Positions 10,840 to 20,483 of a stretch of 64,000 nucleotides of DNA are shown one piece after another. The stretch comes from an uncultured Hellea sp. (GTDB lineage Bacteria; Pseudomonadota; Alphaproteobacteria; Caulobacterales; Maricaulaceae): the NCBI GenBank assembly GCA_938007935.1, contig CALLMD010000009.1, positions 1 to 64,000 of the forward strand. The letters run 5' to 3'. The position numbers and the translations under genes are program-made. Positions within the stretch are counted from its first letter, which is position 1. Each line of letters begins with the position of its first letter. Under the pieces are notes generated by a model that was given only the letters and a program-made list of their open reading frames with translations, did not search any database and had not been told where the DNA came from.

Positions 10840-12630
10840 ATGAAATTCTTTACCGCTCTCATGTTAGGGTCTGCCCTTACTGTCATGGCCTGCGCGCCGA
10901 AACAGGCCGATCAAACAACTACGGAATACGCAATTGGCCAAACTGTGTCCCATTCTGGAGGTATGGTCGCAGCCGCCAATCCATTGGCAACGCAAGCGGG
11001 TGTGGATGTCTTGAAAGCTGGCGGCTCTGCTATAGATGCCGCCATTGCCGTGCAGGCGGTTCTTGGTTTGGTAGAACCGCAAAGCTCAGGGTTGGGCGGC
11101 GGGGCCTTTATGCTGGTTTATGATCCCAAAACAGCAAAAGTCTGGAATTATGATGGCCGCGAAACTGCGCCGGCAGCTGTGACACAAGAGATGTTCTTGG
11201 ACCCTGAGACGGGAGAGCCATTGCGATATTTTGATGGCATTGCATCTGGACGCTCGACTGGCGTGCCTAGCGCCGTCACTATGCTTCATATGGCCCATCA
11301 GGATTATGGCAAAATGTCATGGGGCGACCAATTTGGTCAAGCCATCAAGTTGGCCGAGGATGGGTTTAAAGTCAGCCCCCGTATGGCAAATATTACAGCG
11401 CGTATGGGTAGGTTCGTGCTTAATCGCGACGCAGACGCAAAAGCTTACTTCTTTTTAGAAGATGGTAAAACACCCATTCCAGTCGGGTTTCTACGGGATA
11501 ACAAACCTTATGCAGAGACATTACGCGCCATAGCTGCTAACCCGCGAGCTTTACTTGAGGGTTCAATAGCAGAAGCCATCATTGCTAAAACACGTGAAGA
11601 ACCCCTGCCCGGAACACTTAGTCTGTCGGATATGGCGGCCTATAAGCCCTTAAAATCAGAAGCCTTATGCTCGACTTACCGAAAACATATTATTTGTGGC
11701 GCGCAGCCACCGTCTAGCGGCGGCGTTGCGGTTCAATCCATTTTAGGTATCTTAGAGAACTTCGATATGGGAAGTTTAGGACAGTCACCAGAAGGCTGGC
11801 ATAAATTCGCTGAGGCGAGTTTTCTGGCCTATGCTGATCGAGATAAATATGTGGCTGATCCCAAATTTGTAGAGGTTGAAACAGGATTGTTGCTCAATAA
11901 GGATTATCTTAAATCCAGAGCCAGCCTTATTCAGCCTGATAAAGCCATTCAAGATGTTAAAGCTGGTAATCCATCGGCCTTTATTCGCGGCGAGGATGCC
12001 ACTCCCGACAGTCCTGGAACGTCTCATTTTACTATCGTAGATAAAGACGGCCTCACAGTATCAATGACAACAACGGTTGAAGCGCCATTTGGTAGTCAGC
12101 GTATGACCAATGGCTTCATGCTCAATAATCAACTGACAGATTTCTCTTTCCGGACTGTAGATAAAGACGGTCTTCCTATTGCCAATGCCCCTGCCCCAGG
12201 CAAGCGCCCACGTTCAAGTATGAGTCCGCATATTGTCTTTAATCCAGATGGCGAGTTTCTTTTTACGACTGGCTCGCCAGGCGGAAACTCTATCATTGCC
12301 TATACCGCCAAAACGATTGTGGGTATTATTGATTGGGGCCTAACACCTCAAGAAGCCATAGAACTGCCAAACCTCATCGCGCGCAACGGCCGCGTAAGCG
12401 TTGAAGCGAAAGGCATTAAAGATGAAACAACCCAAGAAATTGACCGAGGGTCTCCAGCAGAAGAATTTGGCTTAGCTGAAGACGTCGTGGGAAGCCTTGA
12501 AGCAAAAGGCCATAAAGTAAGACGGAGTAAAGGCGAATTTAGTGGTCTTCACATTATATATCGCAATCGCGATGGCAGCTTACTTGGCGGTGCTGATCCC
12601 CGCCGAGAAGGTGTAGCCACAGGCCTTTAG
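10840..12630 (+). CDS. ggt: Gamma-glutamyltransferase (lipoprotein)
   Basis: A 596-residue enzyme from the start at 10840, which has AAGG 8 bases upstream and opens a signal peptide ending in a lipobox (TVMAC). An earlier in-frame ATG at 10780 would destroy that signal. The self-processing threonine is in GTSHFTIVDKDG near residue 385 and is the nucleophile of the mature small subunit. FGSQRMTNGFMLNNQ and GSPGGNSIIAY supply substrate and oxyanion contacts. It transfers or hydrolyses gamma-glutamyl groups, chiefly from glutathione, in the periplasm. Outer- or inner-membrane lipid anchoring is less usual than a soluble form. Confidence 0.93.
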   Translation: MKFFTALMLGSALTVMACAPKQADQTTTEYAIGQTVSHSGGMVAAANPLATQAGVDVLKAGGSAIDAAIAVQAVLGLVEPQSSGLGGGAFMLVYDPKTAKVWNYDGRETAPAAVTQEMFLDPETGEPLRYFDGIASGRSTGVPSAVTMLHMAHQDYGKMSWGDQFGQAIKLAEDGFKVSPRMANITARMGRFVLNRDADAKAYFFLEDGKTPIPVGFLRDNKPYAETLRAIAANPRALLEGSIAEAIIAKTREEPLPGTLSLSDMAAYKPLKSEALCSTYRKHIICGAQPPSSGGVAVQSILGILENFDMGSLGQSPEGWHKFAEASFLAYADRDKYVADPKFVEVETGLLLNKDYLKSRASLIQPDKAIQDVKAGNPSAFIRGEDATPDSPGTSHFTIVDKDGLTVSMTTTVEAPFGSQRMTNGFMLNNQLTDFSFRTVDKDGLPIANAPAPGKRPRSSMSPHIVFNPDGEFLFTTGSPGGNSIIAYTAKTIVGIIDWGLTPQEAIELPNLIARNGRVSVEAKGIKDETTQEIDRGSPAEEFGLAEDVVGSLEAKGHKVRRSKGEFSGLHIIYRNRDGSLLGGADPRREGVATGL

Positions 12631-12718
12631 TGCCCTCAATATTTGCAAATCCTTAACTACAATCCCTAATCGCCCATAAATCTTAATGCAGTAAGTTGTT
12701 TATGTGTGGGGCACTAAC

Positions 12719-12746
12719 GCCAACTTAACTTTCGTGTTGAGTTGGC
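12719..12746 (+). promoter_or_regulatory. Hairpin in the leader of the exopolysaccharide operon
   Basis: GCCAACTTAAC (12719-12729) pairs with GTTGAGTTGGC (12736-12746) over 11 positions, one being G-U, around the loop TTTCGT. It ends 27 bases before the first start codon of the operon and has no T-tract. It could be a DNA palindrome bound by a regulator, or an RNA leader structure controlling translation. Confidence 0.5.
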
Positions 12747-12773
12747 ATACATGTCAATTGGGTTGGGGAATCC

Positions 12774-13925
12774 ATGAGAAACGGGCCAGAAAATCTGGCA
12801 AGCCAGCAAAAGCAGGCTGCGGAGAACTATCTCGGCTATCTGTCTAACGCTGCGATTGTCTTTGAGGATGCGATTTCGCGCCTGAAAGACGGCTGTGCGG
12901 ATAACGTTAAGCTCTTTGATGCATTATCAATGTCTCATAAGATTAAAGGCAATGCCTTTATGTACGGGTTCCCTGAGCTTGGAGAACAAGCAAAGTCCCT
13001 AGAAGCTATACTAAAACTACCTTGCACAGATGATATGCAAGCTAGGGCGATAAATTCGCTCATAAATATAATTCATTCAATTCACCAAATTTGTTCGGCA
13101 ACGGACAAATCGGAGCCAAATTGGCTTCGTAACGACTCTACGGTTCGGAATAAAGCCGGGGATGACTATTCCCCAGCCCCCCCGGCTACTCCGGACCGTA
13201 AGTCTATTCTTGTCGTCTATCAGGATCCATGGGTTTCGGCCTTGGTTGCCAGCATGTTAGAGCCTGAATATATTGTGCATCAATGTCACACGGTAGAGGC
13301 GGCAATAATTCAGTGCGATCAAGCCTTGCCAAATATTGTTGTTACCGAGAAAACATTACCTGACTTCTCAGGCTTCAAGCTCATTGAATATATTAAAACA
13401 TTGGTTGATCTTATTGATTTACCAACAATTTTAATAACACCTGAAGAGAATCAGGCTGATATTGCTGAAGCCTTGAGCCTTGGTATTACAGACTATTTTG
13501 CAAATGCTTTTGAGGTTTTACCCGTTGTTTTAAGAATCAAAGAAATCCTGCAAAAAAATAAACCCAGCGTATTAATCGTCGATGATGATAGCGCTGTGAG
13601 AGATCTCTTGCGTCATCGTTTCGAAGTTGATGGAATTGATGTTGAAACAGCTAATGACGGTGTTGCTGCCATCAAATATCTGTCCACCCACACCCCTGAT
13701 CTCGTGATTTTAGATCGCTTAATGCCACGCCTTGAAGGTACGGCTGTGCTTTATGAAATTAAGAACAAAATTAACCTTAAATCCATTCCTGTCATGATAT
13801 TAACAGCCATGTCTAACCGGAATGAGGCATCTGAATGGTTTAAGAGGGGCGCTGTTGACTTTATAGCAAAGCCTTTCAACCCAGACGAAGTTCTGATGCG
13901 CGCTCGTAAACACTTGGAAGGTTGA
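12774..13925 (+). CDS. HPt plus double receiver protein
   Basis: A 383-residue phosphorelay protein with no output domain. An N-terminal HPt-like helix bundle (about residues 15-105) contains SHKIKGNAFMYG, with His55 as probable phosphoacceptor. A first receiver fold (about 143-258) is degenerate: the usual Asp is Glu192 in VVTEKTLPD and the acidic pocket is YQD. The second receiver (about 264-383) looks intact, with Asp270-272, Asp314 in VILDRLMP and Lys366 in IAKPF. It is the first gene of the operon, with a GGGG ribosome binding site, and its stop overlaps the next gene. Inference: it senses or gates synthesis of the polysaccharide by protein contact. No histidine kinase is adjacent. Confidence 0.8.
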   Translation: MRNGPENLASQQKQAAENYLGYLSNAAIVFEDAISRLKDGCADNVKLFDALSMSHKIKGNAFMYGFPELGEQAKSLEAILKLPCTDDMQARAINSLINIIHSIHQICSATDKSEPNWLRNDSTVRNKAGDDYSPAPPATPDRKSILVVYQDPWVSALVASMLEPEYIVHQCHTVEAAIIQCDQALPNIVVTEKTLPDFSGFKLIEYIKTLVDLIDLPTILITPEENQADIAEALSLGITDYFANAFEVLPVVLRIKEILQKNKPSVLIVDDDSAVRDLLRHRFEVDGIDVETANDGVAAIKYLSTHTPDLVILDRLMPRLEGTAVLYEIKNKINLKSIPVMILTAMSNRNEASEWFKRGAVDFIAKPFNPDEVLMRARKHLEG

Positions 13926-15094
13926 AATCAGTAATGTTCCAATGTCATCCAAATAAACGCGTTCTAACCCAAGCTTTGACCACGCTTTTTATAATATTAC
14001 TCAGCATCTTCTCATACGTGCAAGAGTCTTATGCTTCAGAAGATTCCATCATTATGGACTCTATTCAGACTTTAATCGAAGCTCAAAAATTTGATGATGC
14101 GCTGCACCTAATGTCACTACAAGATACTGAGGTTCAAAATAGTTATGATCACCTGTTTTTGAAGGGCCGAATCCTGTCTTGGAAAGGTGCCCACAGACAA
14201 GCCAAAACTGTTCTTGAAGGGTTATTGTCTGATTACCCTGGCAATGATGATGTGTTGTTAGCCACAGGAAGCTTGAATTATTATCAAGGTAATTTGAATG
14301 CCGCTGAAAAAACTTTCTTGTCTATACTGTCACGAACACCAAATCGCTCTGATGCTCTACAAGCCCTTGAGAATGTTAGAAAAGCAAAAAGAGCGAACCG
14401 CCCCTATACGTGGCGTATTGATGGTGGAGCAGGACAAAGCACCTTTGAAGATACAGATCAGACCAATTGGAATAATCAATATTTGCGAGCAGAATATGCA
14501 CCAAATGACATTGCGTATCATGCAAGTGCTAACAGATATAAACGGTTTAGCGTAGAAAACGTTCAATTTGAGGGCGGTATATCGTCAGCAAAACGCGGTG
14601 ACTGGGATTGGGGCTTACAAGCAGGATTTACACCAGATGCCCTATTTCGTCCTAAGACTCATTATGGTGGCCGAATTGGCAAAAAGCTTGATATTGAAAA
14701 TGGTCCAACTCTTGTTGCGACGCTACATTACCGTCGGGACAATTACACAGAAACAAAAATTCATAATATATCTCCAGAAGTGACCGCTTACTTCAATAAT
14801 GGAGCCAGGTTAACCGGCCGTATTATTGGTACAGTGCAAAATCAAGAAAAAGATCAAGCAGGGTGGCTCGTAAATGGGAGCTATCCAGTTGCAGATAAAT
14901 GGAAACTAAATGCTGGTATTGCCCGCGCACCAGAAGCGGTCAATGGTTTAGTGGTTACAACCAAGAGCTTGTTTGGCGGTATAAGTTACGAGGTCAGCCC
15001 CAAACTTGACCTTCATCTTAATGTTGCACGAGACAATCGGGAAGATATTTACGTCAGAAATGCGATAAATGTTGGATTTACTCATAAATATTGA
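13922..15094 (+). CDS. TPR plus outer-membrane beta-barrel protein, YaiO/PgaA-like
   Basis: A 390-residue exported protein. A signal peptide ends near SYASED (about residue 40). Helical TPR-like repeats follow (about 45-155: AQKFDDALHLM, HRQAKTVLEGLL, GNLNAAEKTFLSIL). The C-terminal 230 residues alternate hydrophobic and polar residues and end in HKY, as beta-barrels do. This is the YaiO-like arrangement and a smaller version of PgaA, the poly-N-acetylglucosamine export porin. The start may be TTG at 13922, giving a TTGA overlap, or ATG at 13934. Proposed role: periplasmic guidance and outer-membrane export of the polymer. Confidence 0.75.
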   Translation: MKSVMFQCHPNKRVLTQALTTLFIILLSIFSYVQESYASEDSIIMDSIQTLIEAQKFDDALHLMSLQDTEVQNSYDHLFLKGRILSWKGAHRQAKTVLEGLLSDYPGNDDVLLATGSLNYYQGNLNAAEKTFLSILSRTPNRSDALQALENVRKAKRANRPYTWRIDGGAGQSTFEDTDQTNWNNQYLRAEYAPNDIAYHASANRYKRFSVENVQFEGGISSAKRGDWDWGLQAGFTPDALFRPKTHYGGRIGKKLDIENGPTLVATLHYRRDNYTETKIHNISPEVTAYFNNGARLTGRIIGTVQNQEKDQAGWLVNGSYPVADKWKLNAGIARAPEAVNGLVVTTKSLFGGISYEVSPKLDLHLNVARDNREDIYVRNAINVGFTHKY

Positions 15095-16151
15095 GCTCAG
15101 CCTCCTTACGCTGTTTTGGGCGATTTCCATCTCACTAATTGGGGTGTCCATATGCCTTTGCTTGATCTTAAGCTTACGCAGAATTATAAGAAACTACAAT
15201 GAAAACAATAGATTAAAGAAACAATCTGAATTCGAACTCTTACTGAATACCGCCCTAAAATCCAATTTAGAGGCAAATGACAATTTGGTCTTTAATATCG
15301 AAAACAGTAAGGTTTTTAATGAAGTATTTCTCAATTACTTTCGTACCCTTAACGGAAAACGCGCCGAAACTTTAAGGACTATTGCCGAGCATATTGATAT
15401 TGAGCCTCAAATTAGAAAGTCCACAGAGATGGGAACAATTGGCCGCCGTATGGAGGCTATGCAGGTGCTTTCTTATTTGAACTCACAAGCATCATTGCTC
15501 TCAATTCACGCAGGATTATCGTCCTCAAAAAAGTATATTCGCTTAACGTCTGCACGCTGCCTCACGCGTAGAAATGCAGATGTATTCATCAATGACATAA
15601 TAGAGTCTATAAGTACGGCCTTTCCTTCTGACCCTCAATTACTTGCAGATATATTGTTTCGGTTTGGGGCGCATATATCGCCTGTCCTTGAAACACATAT
15701 AAGAAACAGCGATAATGTTTGTGTACAGGCTGCGTGCTTGGAAGCCCTCGTCTTAATCATGCCTGCTGAAACGTCATTGGATCTTGATGCCTTATTGGAA
15801 AGTCCAGACGATGGTGTTCGCGCTGCGGCCACATCCCTTTCGACAATTACAGCGCATAATTCTTCGGGCGATGTTTTAATGCACGCCCTTTCTGATTCTT
15901 CCACTAAAGTAAAAATAAGAGCCGCAAAATTAGCTTACACTGCCCGCAGGACGGATACCATATCCTCTCTATATAAGTTAAGCCAAGATCCTCTGCTTTG
16001 GGTGCGATATTGGTCGATAAAGGCAATTTGGAATACGGGCCGACAGGGTAAAAAGCTTGTTGAAACCATGTCACGCGGTAGTGATGCGACAAGCCGAATG
16101 GCTCGAGAAGTTTCGTTAGAATGCCGAACAAGCAATCATGAGCTTGTATAA
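15069..16151 (+). CDS. Membrane-anchored HEAT-repeat protein
   Basis: A 360-residue protein. One N-terminal membrane helix (about residues 5-38) is followed by a basic stretch and then by helical HEAT-like repeats to the end, for example RLTSARCLTRR, VCVQAACLEALVLI, DGVRAAATSLSTI, TKVKIRAAKLAYTAR and PLLWVRYWSIKAIWNTG. HEAT arrays bind proteins, so this is probably a cytoplasmic scaffold at the inner membrane. It overlaps the preceding gene by 26 bases and shares TAATG with the glycosyltransferase. That coupling suggests it assembles or regulates the synthase. No catalytic motif is visible. Confidence 0.75.
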   Translation: MLDLLINIELSLLTLFWAISISLIGVSICLCLILSLRRIIRNYNENNRLKKQSEFELLLNTALKSNLEANDNLVFNIENSKVFNEVFLNYFRTLNGKRAETLRTIAEHIDIEPQIRKSTEMGTIGRRMEAMQVLSYLNSQASLLSIHAGLSSSKKYIRLTSARCLTRRNADVFINDIIESISTAFPSDPQLLADILFRFGAHISPVLETHIRNSDNVCVQAACLEALVLIMPAETSLDLDALLESPDDGVRAAATSLSTITAHNSSGDVLMHALSDSSTKVKIRAAKLAYTARRTDTISSLYKLSQDPLLWVRYWSIKAIWNTGRQGKKLVETMSRGSDATSRMAREVSLECRTSNHELV

Positions 16152-17614
16152 TGTTTGAGGCACTCGAGTTATTTACCGCGGGTCCTGAATTTAGGCAGGC
16201 AATGCTATGGATAAGCTGCGGTGTCGTTTTAGTTGGTCTAATCCAAAACATAATCTATGCGTGGTGTATTCCCCATGCATGGTTCGAGATTAACAAGCAT
16301 TCGCAACGTGATGATGATCATTCGCATTGGGAAATGTTGCGTTCGGAATCATACTTACCTGTATCTATTGTTGTTCCCGCATATAACGAGCAAAATACTA
16401 TTCGTGAAAGTGTATTGGCGCTTCTCTCGCTACATTATCCTGAGTTCAAAGTTATTGTTGTTAATGATGGCTCTTCAGATGATACCGCCGAAACGATGAT
16501 ACGTGAATTTGGCATGAAGCCCATCCATCATGTTAGAGATGATGAAACCATTACGCATCAACCTATTCGGCAAATTTATGGGTCTGAGAAATATCCAGAC
16601 CTTTTATTTTTGGATAAGAAAAATGGGAAAAAAGCTGACGCAATTAATGCTGGAATTACGTGCGTTAGAACCCCGCTCTTTTGCGTTATTGATGCGGACT
16701 CGCTCTTGGAGTCTGGCGCCTTATTAAAAGCCGTAAGGCCATTTTTAGAAACCTCAGATAATGTGATTGCGGTTGGTGGGACTGTAGGCATTGTAAACGG
16801 GTGTACCGTTAAAAACGGACAAGTTACTAAATACGGTCTACCCCAAAAATTCTTACCCCGCCTACAAGTCGTAGAATATATCAGAGCCTTTCTTATGGCG
16901 CGCCTCGCGGCTAGCAGAAAAGGAACGCTCGCCATTATTTCAGGGGCCTTTGGTATTTTCCGCAGAGATATAGCTGTCGCGATTGGCGGCTATGACACAA
17001 CGACAGTTGGCGAAGATATGGAAATGGTTCTGCGTATGCACCGTTATATGCTAGAGCGTGATATCCCCTACTCTGTTAGATATGTCCCAGAACCTGTGTG
17101 CTGGACCGAAGCACCTGAGTCTTTAAAATTTCTATCCAATCAACGTACCCGTTGGCAAAGAGGCGCCATGGAATGTTTAGGCCGTCATAAATCAATGATT
17201 TTCAACCCAAAATACGGCCGCCTAGGCATGATCACATTGCCAACATTTGTCCTCGTTGATGTAATAAGCCCTATCATGGAAATTTTGGGATACATCCTGA
17301 TGATAATTTTTGTTTTACTGGGATGGCTTGACTTTAAATATTTCTGCGCCTTGACGGCTATCATTTTTAGTTTCGGCGTTTTTGTGACCACTATGTCCCT
17401 TTTGATTGAGCAAGATGAAATCGAACAATTTTCCAATCCTATGGATTTAATGAAAGTTCTTCTAACGGCATTCGTAGAAAATTTTGGCTATCGTCAACTC
17501 TGCTCATTTTGGCGTATGCGGGGTTTATTTCAACATCTACGCGGCAAGAAAGCGACTTGGGGGTCTATGGAACGTGTAGGCTTCAAGACCTCTGAAGGCC
17601 CAGAGAACGCTTAA
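16151..17614 (+). CDS. Processive family 2 glycosyltransferase, PgaC/BcsA-like
   Basis: A 487-residue inner-membrane polysaccharide synthase. An N-terminal membrane helix (about 15-40) precedes a GT-A domain with VVPAYNE (74), VNDGSSDDT (Asp106), DADS (Asp181/183), GEDME (Glu288-Asp289, catalytic base region) and QRTRW (331-335), the QxxRW motif of processive synthases. Several membrane helices follow (about 350-450). These residues match enzymes that polymerise beta-linked hexosamines or glucose from UDP-sugars. Which sugar is used cannot be read directly; the linked deacetylase favours N-acetylglucosamine. No PilZ domain is present. Confidence 0.88.
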   Translation: MFEALELFTAGPEFRQAMLWISCGVVLVGLIQNIIYAWCIPHAWFEINKHSQRDDDHSHWEMLRSESYLPVSIVVPAYNEQNTIRESVLALLSLHYPEFKVIVVNDGSSDDTAETMIREFGMKPIHHVRDDETITHQPIRQIYGSEKYPDLLFLDKKNGKKADAINAGITCVRTPLFCVIDADSLLESGALLKAVRPFLETSDNVIAVGGTVGIVNGCTVKNGQVTKYGLPQKFLPRLQVVEYIRAFLMARLAASRKGTLAIISGAFGIFRRDIAVAIGGYDTTTVGEDMEMVLRMHRYMLERDIPYSVRYVPEPVCWTEAPESLKFLSNQRTRWQRGAMECLGRHKSMIFNPKYGRLGMITLPTFVLVDVISPIMEILGYILMIIFVLLGWLDFKYFCALTAIIFSFGVFVTTMSLLIEQDEIEQFSNPMDLMKVLLTAFVENFGYRQLCSFWRMRGLFQHLRGKKATWGSMERVGFKTSEGPENA

Positions 17615-19485
17615 TGCATTTTGTTCAAAAGATTGTCATCGTAGCTATTATTTTAGTTATTTTACTGCTTGGATATTTCTATCCACGTGCCTTAGGCACC
17701 CATATATTTGAAGGTGTTTCAGGACCAGAACAGATCTCTCCTGAAATTTTATATTCGCCAACGTCATATGAAGTTTATGCAGACGGTTCCGAAAGCCGAA
17801 TGGCAGTCTTGCTTACAAGCGAAAACTCCAATTGGCTTGGTTTAGCGCATGGATTTAAAACTATTGGTATTCCGTTTGTTATAACCAAAGATTATCAGCG
17901 CGCTCTTTCCCATGATGTAGTATTCGTATATCCGTCAATATCTGGGAAATTGATATCTCCGCAGGCTCTTAAGGCTATTCGTCAACACCCAGAAGACGGC
18001 GGAACGTTAATCGGTACGAATGTCTTAGGCGGAGGTCTGTCAGACGTCTTTGGTTTTGACGCTATTACGGAGTCAAAAGAACACGCCTATATGACTTTTA
18101 ATGAGGCGCATGATTTAACGAAAGAATTTAAGGCCTTAGAAAAAACCACGATTAAAATTGGAAATGATGAAACATCACAATTTAACGCTGGGTCAAATAG
18201 CTATACGGGTCTGACAAACAAAGCGCTTGCAGTTTATGAAAATGGTGAGGCCGCGATTACATATCGGGATTTTGAAAGTGGCGGCCGTAGCTTTGCTTAT
18301 GGATTTGATTTAGGGCAACTCCTTCTCAAGGGATATAACTGGAGAGATTCAGGTATTGCTCAAAACTATGTCAATGCTTACCAACCTACATTAGATGCAC
18401 TTTTACGGCTCGTACTAAACACTTATAAAACCTCTTCATCTGCCTCGATAACACTTGGCACGGTCCCCGAAGGGAAATCCCTCGCTACAATTATCACCCA
18501 TGATGTTGATTTCACAAAATCAATAAAAAATGCAATTGACTACGCCAAAATGGAAAAAGAAGAGGGTGTTAAAGCCACCTATTTTATTCAGACAAAATAT
18601 ATGAAAGATTTCAATGATGATATCTTCATCAATGATGAAGGCGCGTCTTATGTTTCTCAGTTAGAAGATTTAGGAATGGAAATCGCAAGCCATAGCGTCT
18701 CACATTCCCTTCAATTTCACGAATTCCCAATGGGAGATGGTCGCGAGTCTTACCCAAAATATCGACCGTTTGTATTGTCTCAAAACCGTACCAAAGGGGC
18801 AAGCCTTTTAGGTGAGTTGCGCGTCAGTAAATTTCTACTCGAAACCTTTGCAAAAAATAGCGCAGTCATCTCCTTCCGTCCCGGTTTTCTCCGAAACCCT
18901 GATCTATTGCCAGAAGCTCTCGCTAGATCGGGATATAAATATAGCTCTGCCGCCACAGCAAATAAGTCTCTGACGCATTTCCCTTTTCAGCTTAATAAAG
19001 GCCGCGCGTTCGAAACAGAGATAGATATTTTCGAGTTCCCGATAACTGTGGAAGATGAAAAACTACCCCTTATGGGTGACCGCCTTCCCGAAGCTCTCGC
19101 AATCGCGGATAAGATAAAAGACTATGGCGGAACATTCGTCTTACTCAATCATCCAGATATTTTAGGGCACAAATTCGAATTTGAACAAAAATTTATACGG
19201 CATGTAAAACCCTATGCGTGGTTTGGCACCTTAGGTGAATATGGCGATTGGTGGTCCACAAGAAATGAAGTCGCTCTTGATACAACCTTAGAGGAAAACG
19301 GAATAGTCGAAGTAACCCTTAATTCAAAAGTGTCCATTAAAGGACTAACGCTTAAGCTTTCAAATGATTTCAAAATCATCAAAGGTGATATAGCACAAAG
19401 CTCCCTAAAACTATCTGATCAACAAATCATATTACCTGAATTTCAAGGTGAGTTTAAAATCCAATTAGAGCGCTTAGAAAACTAA
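17614..19485 (+). CDS. Membrane-anchored polysaccharide deacetylase with N-terminal amidotransferase-like domain
   Basis: A 623-residue protein. One membrane helix at residues 5-24 is followed by a domain of about 230 residues (MAVLLTSENSNW, FVYPSISGKLIS, GGTLIGTNVLGGG) that resembles the glutamine-amidotransferase-like fold but lacks an obvious Cys nucleophile. A NodB-type carbohydrate esterase 4 domain (about 288-530) has THDVD (His296-Asp297-Asp299) and SHSVSHS (His360/His364) as metal and base residues, and SFRPGFLR. A beta-rich tail ends it. It should remove acetyl groups from the polymer in the periplasm, like PgaB. The two-base-shared TAATG start couples it to the synthase. It is the last gene of the operon. 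Confidence 0.82.
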   Translation: MHFVQKIVIVAIILVILLLGYFYPRALGTHIFEGVSGPEQISPEILYSPTSYEVYADGSESRMAVLLTSENSNWLGLAHGFKTIGIPFVITKDYQRALSHDVVFVYPSISGKLISPQALKAIRQHPEDGGTLIGTNVLGGGLSDVFGFDAITESKEHAYMTFNEAHDLTKEFKALEKTTIKIGNDETSQFNAGSNSYTGLTNKALAVYENGEAAITYRDFESGGRSFAYGFDLGQLLLKGYNWRDSGIAQNYVNAYQPTLDALLRLVLNTYKTSSSASITLGTVPEGKSLATIITHDVDFTKSIKNAIDYAKMEKEEGVKATYFIQTKYMKDFNDDIFINDEGASYVSQLEDLGMEIASHSVSHSLQFHEFPMGDGRESYPKYRPFVLSQNRTKGASLLGELRVSKFLLETFAKNSAVISFRPGFLRNPDLLPEALARSGYKYSSAATANKSLTHFPFQLNKGRAFETEIDIFEFPITVEDEKLPLMGDRLPEALAIADKIKDYGGTFVLLNHPDILGHKFEFEQKFIRHVKPYAWFGTLGEYGDWWSTRNEVALDTTLEENGIVEVTLNSKVSIKGLTLKLSNDFKIIKGDIAQSSLKLSDQQIILPEFQGEFKIQLERLEN

Positions 19486-19517
19486 TATTTTCTCTCTCCG
19501 TGCTACGCGTAATGCGT

Positions 19518-19542
19518 TTGACATGACCGTAGAGTATGTCAA
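19518..19542 (+). promoter_or_regulatory. Palindrome upstream of crtE
   Basis: TTGACAT (19518-19524) and ATGTCAA (19536-19542) form perfect 7-base arms around an 11-base spacer. It lies 24 bases upstream of the preferred crtE start, and TTGACA could also serve as a -35 element. It looks like an operator for a dimeric regulator of the carotenoid operon. An ATG inside the right arm would start a longer crtE frame but has no ribosome binding site. Confidence 0.55.
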
Positions 19543-19565
19543 AAAGCAGGGATTGGAGGTCTGAT

Positions 19566-20483
19566 TTGACTGTGAATGCACCACATAATTTATCAACTGA
19601 TATTGATGATTTTGCAGCTATAAAGGCAGTTACGGGCCTAATTGATGCACGTCTTGCAACTATAATTCCCTCGTCCCAAACATGGCCAGCGCGGCTTCAT
19701 GAAGCGCAGCGTCACGCGCTTCTCTCGCCAGGTAAACGCTTTCGTCCGCTCTTATGCGTATTTGTCGCCAAAGGCGCTGGATTTGAGGGAGACGCGGCTA
19801 TTGATGTTGGATGCGTGGCCGAGATGGTTCATGCGGCATCCCTTATTCTCGATGACCTTCCGTGCATGGATGATGCTGAACTCAGACGTAATCAACCGAC
19901 AACACACATCGCTTTTGATGAAAGCACGGCCATTCTCACAGCAACAGCTCTCCTAAATCGGGCCTTTGGGGTTTTATCGCGTCTTAGTCATGTGGACGCC
20001 GAGAAACGCATTGAGCTTGTAGATTTGCTCTCCTATGCGGTAGGCTCAAAGGGATTAATTGCGGGGCAAATGGCAGACCTTGCAAATACAGATGCCAATG
20101 CAAGCATCTCTGAAATAGAACGCCTTAATACCCTTAAGACGGGGGCCTTATTTGACTTTAGCGTCGAAGCCGCGGCCGTTCTAGCAGGGTCTAGCGCGGG
20201 GCAAAGATCAGCGCTAAAAGATTTTTCACATCATCTGGGACTCGCTTTTCAATTAATGGATGATGTCAAAGACACGCTTATGAGTGACACGGAAGCCGAA
20301 AAAACTGTAGGCCGTGATATTGGCAAAGCGACAATACTTGCCCTTACAGGCTCAGAGGCCGCGCTTGAGCGCTTATCTGGGTATATTATCAACGCTAAAG
20401 AGGCGCTGACGCGCGCAGAGCTGTCTAATGGCGACACGCTAAATTCCGTCTTAGATGCTCAGTTCTCATTTATTCGAACATGA
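19566..20483 (+). CDS. crtE: Geranylgeranyl/polyprenyl diphosphate synthase
   Basis: A 305-residue trans-prenyltransferase. LDDLPCMDDAELRR near residue 95 is the first Asp-rich motif (DDxxxxD), with GKRFRPLL before it; LMDDVKDTL near 230 is the second (DDxxD). It condenses isopentenyl diphosphate onto allylic diphosphates. Next to crtW and crtZ it probably makes C20 precursor for carotenoids, though a farnesyl (IspA-like) product length cannot be excluded. I chose the TTG start because GGAGG stands 6 bases before it; an ATG at 19536 falls inside a palindrome. It overlaps the ABC gene by ATGA. Confidence 0.85.
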   Translation: MTVNAPHNLSTDIDDFAAIKAVTGLIDARLATIIPSSQTWPARLHEAQRHALLSPGKRFRPLLCVFVAKGAGFEGDAAIDVGCVAEMVHAASLILDDLPCMDDAELRRNQPTTHIAFDESTAILTATALLNRAFGVLSRLSHVDAEKRIELVDLLSYAVGSKGLIAGQMADLANTDANASISEIERLNTLKTGALFDFSVEAAAVLAGSSAGQRSALKDFSHHLGLAFQLMDDVKDTLMSDTEAEKTVGRDIGKATILALTGSEAALERLSGYIINAKEALTRAELSNGDTLNSVLDAQFSFIRT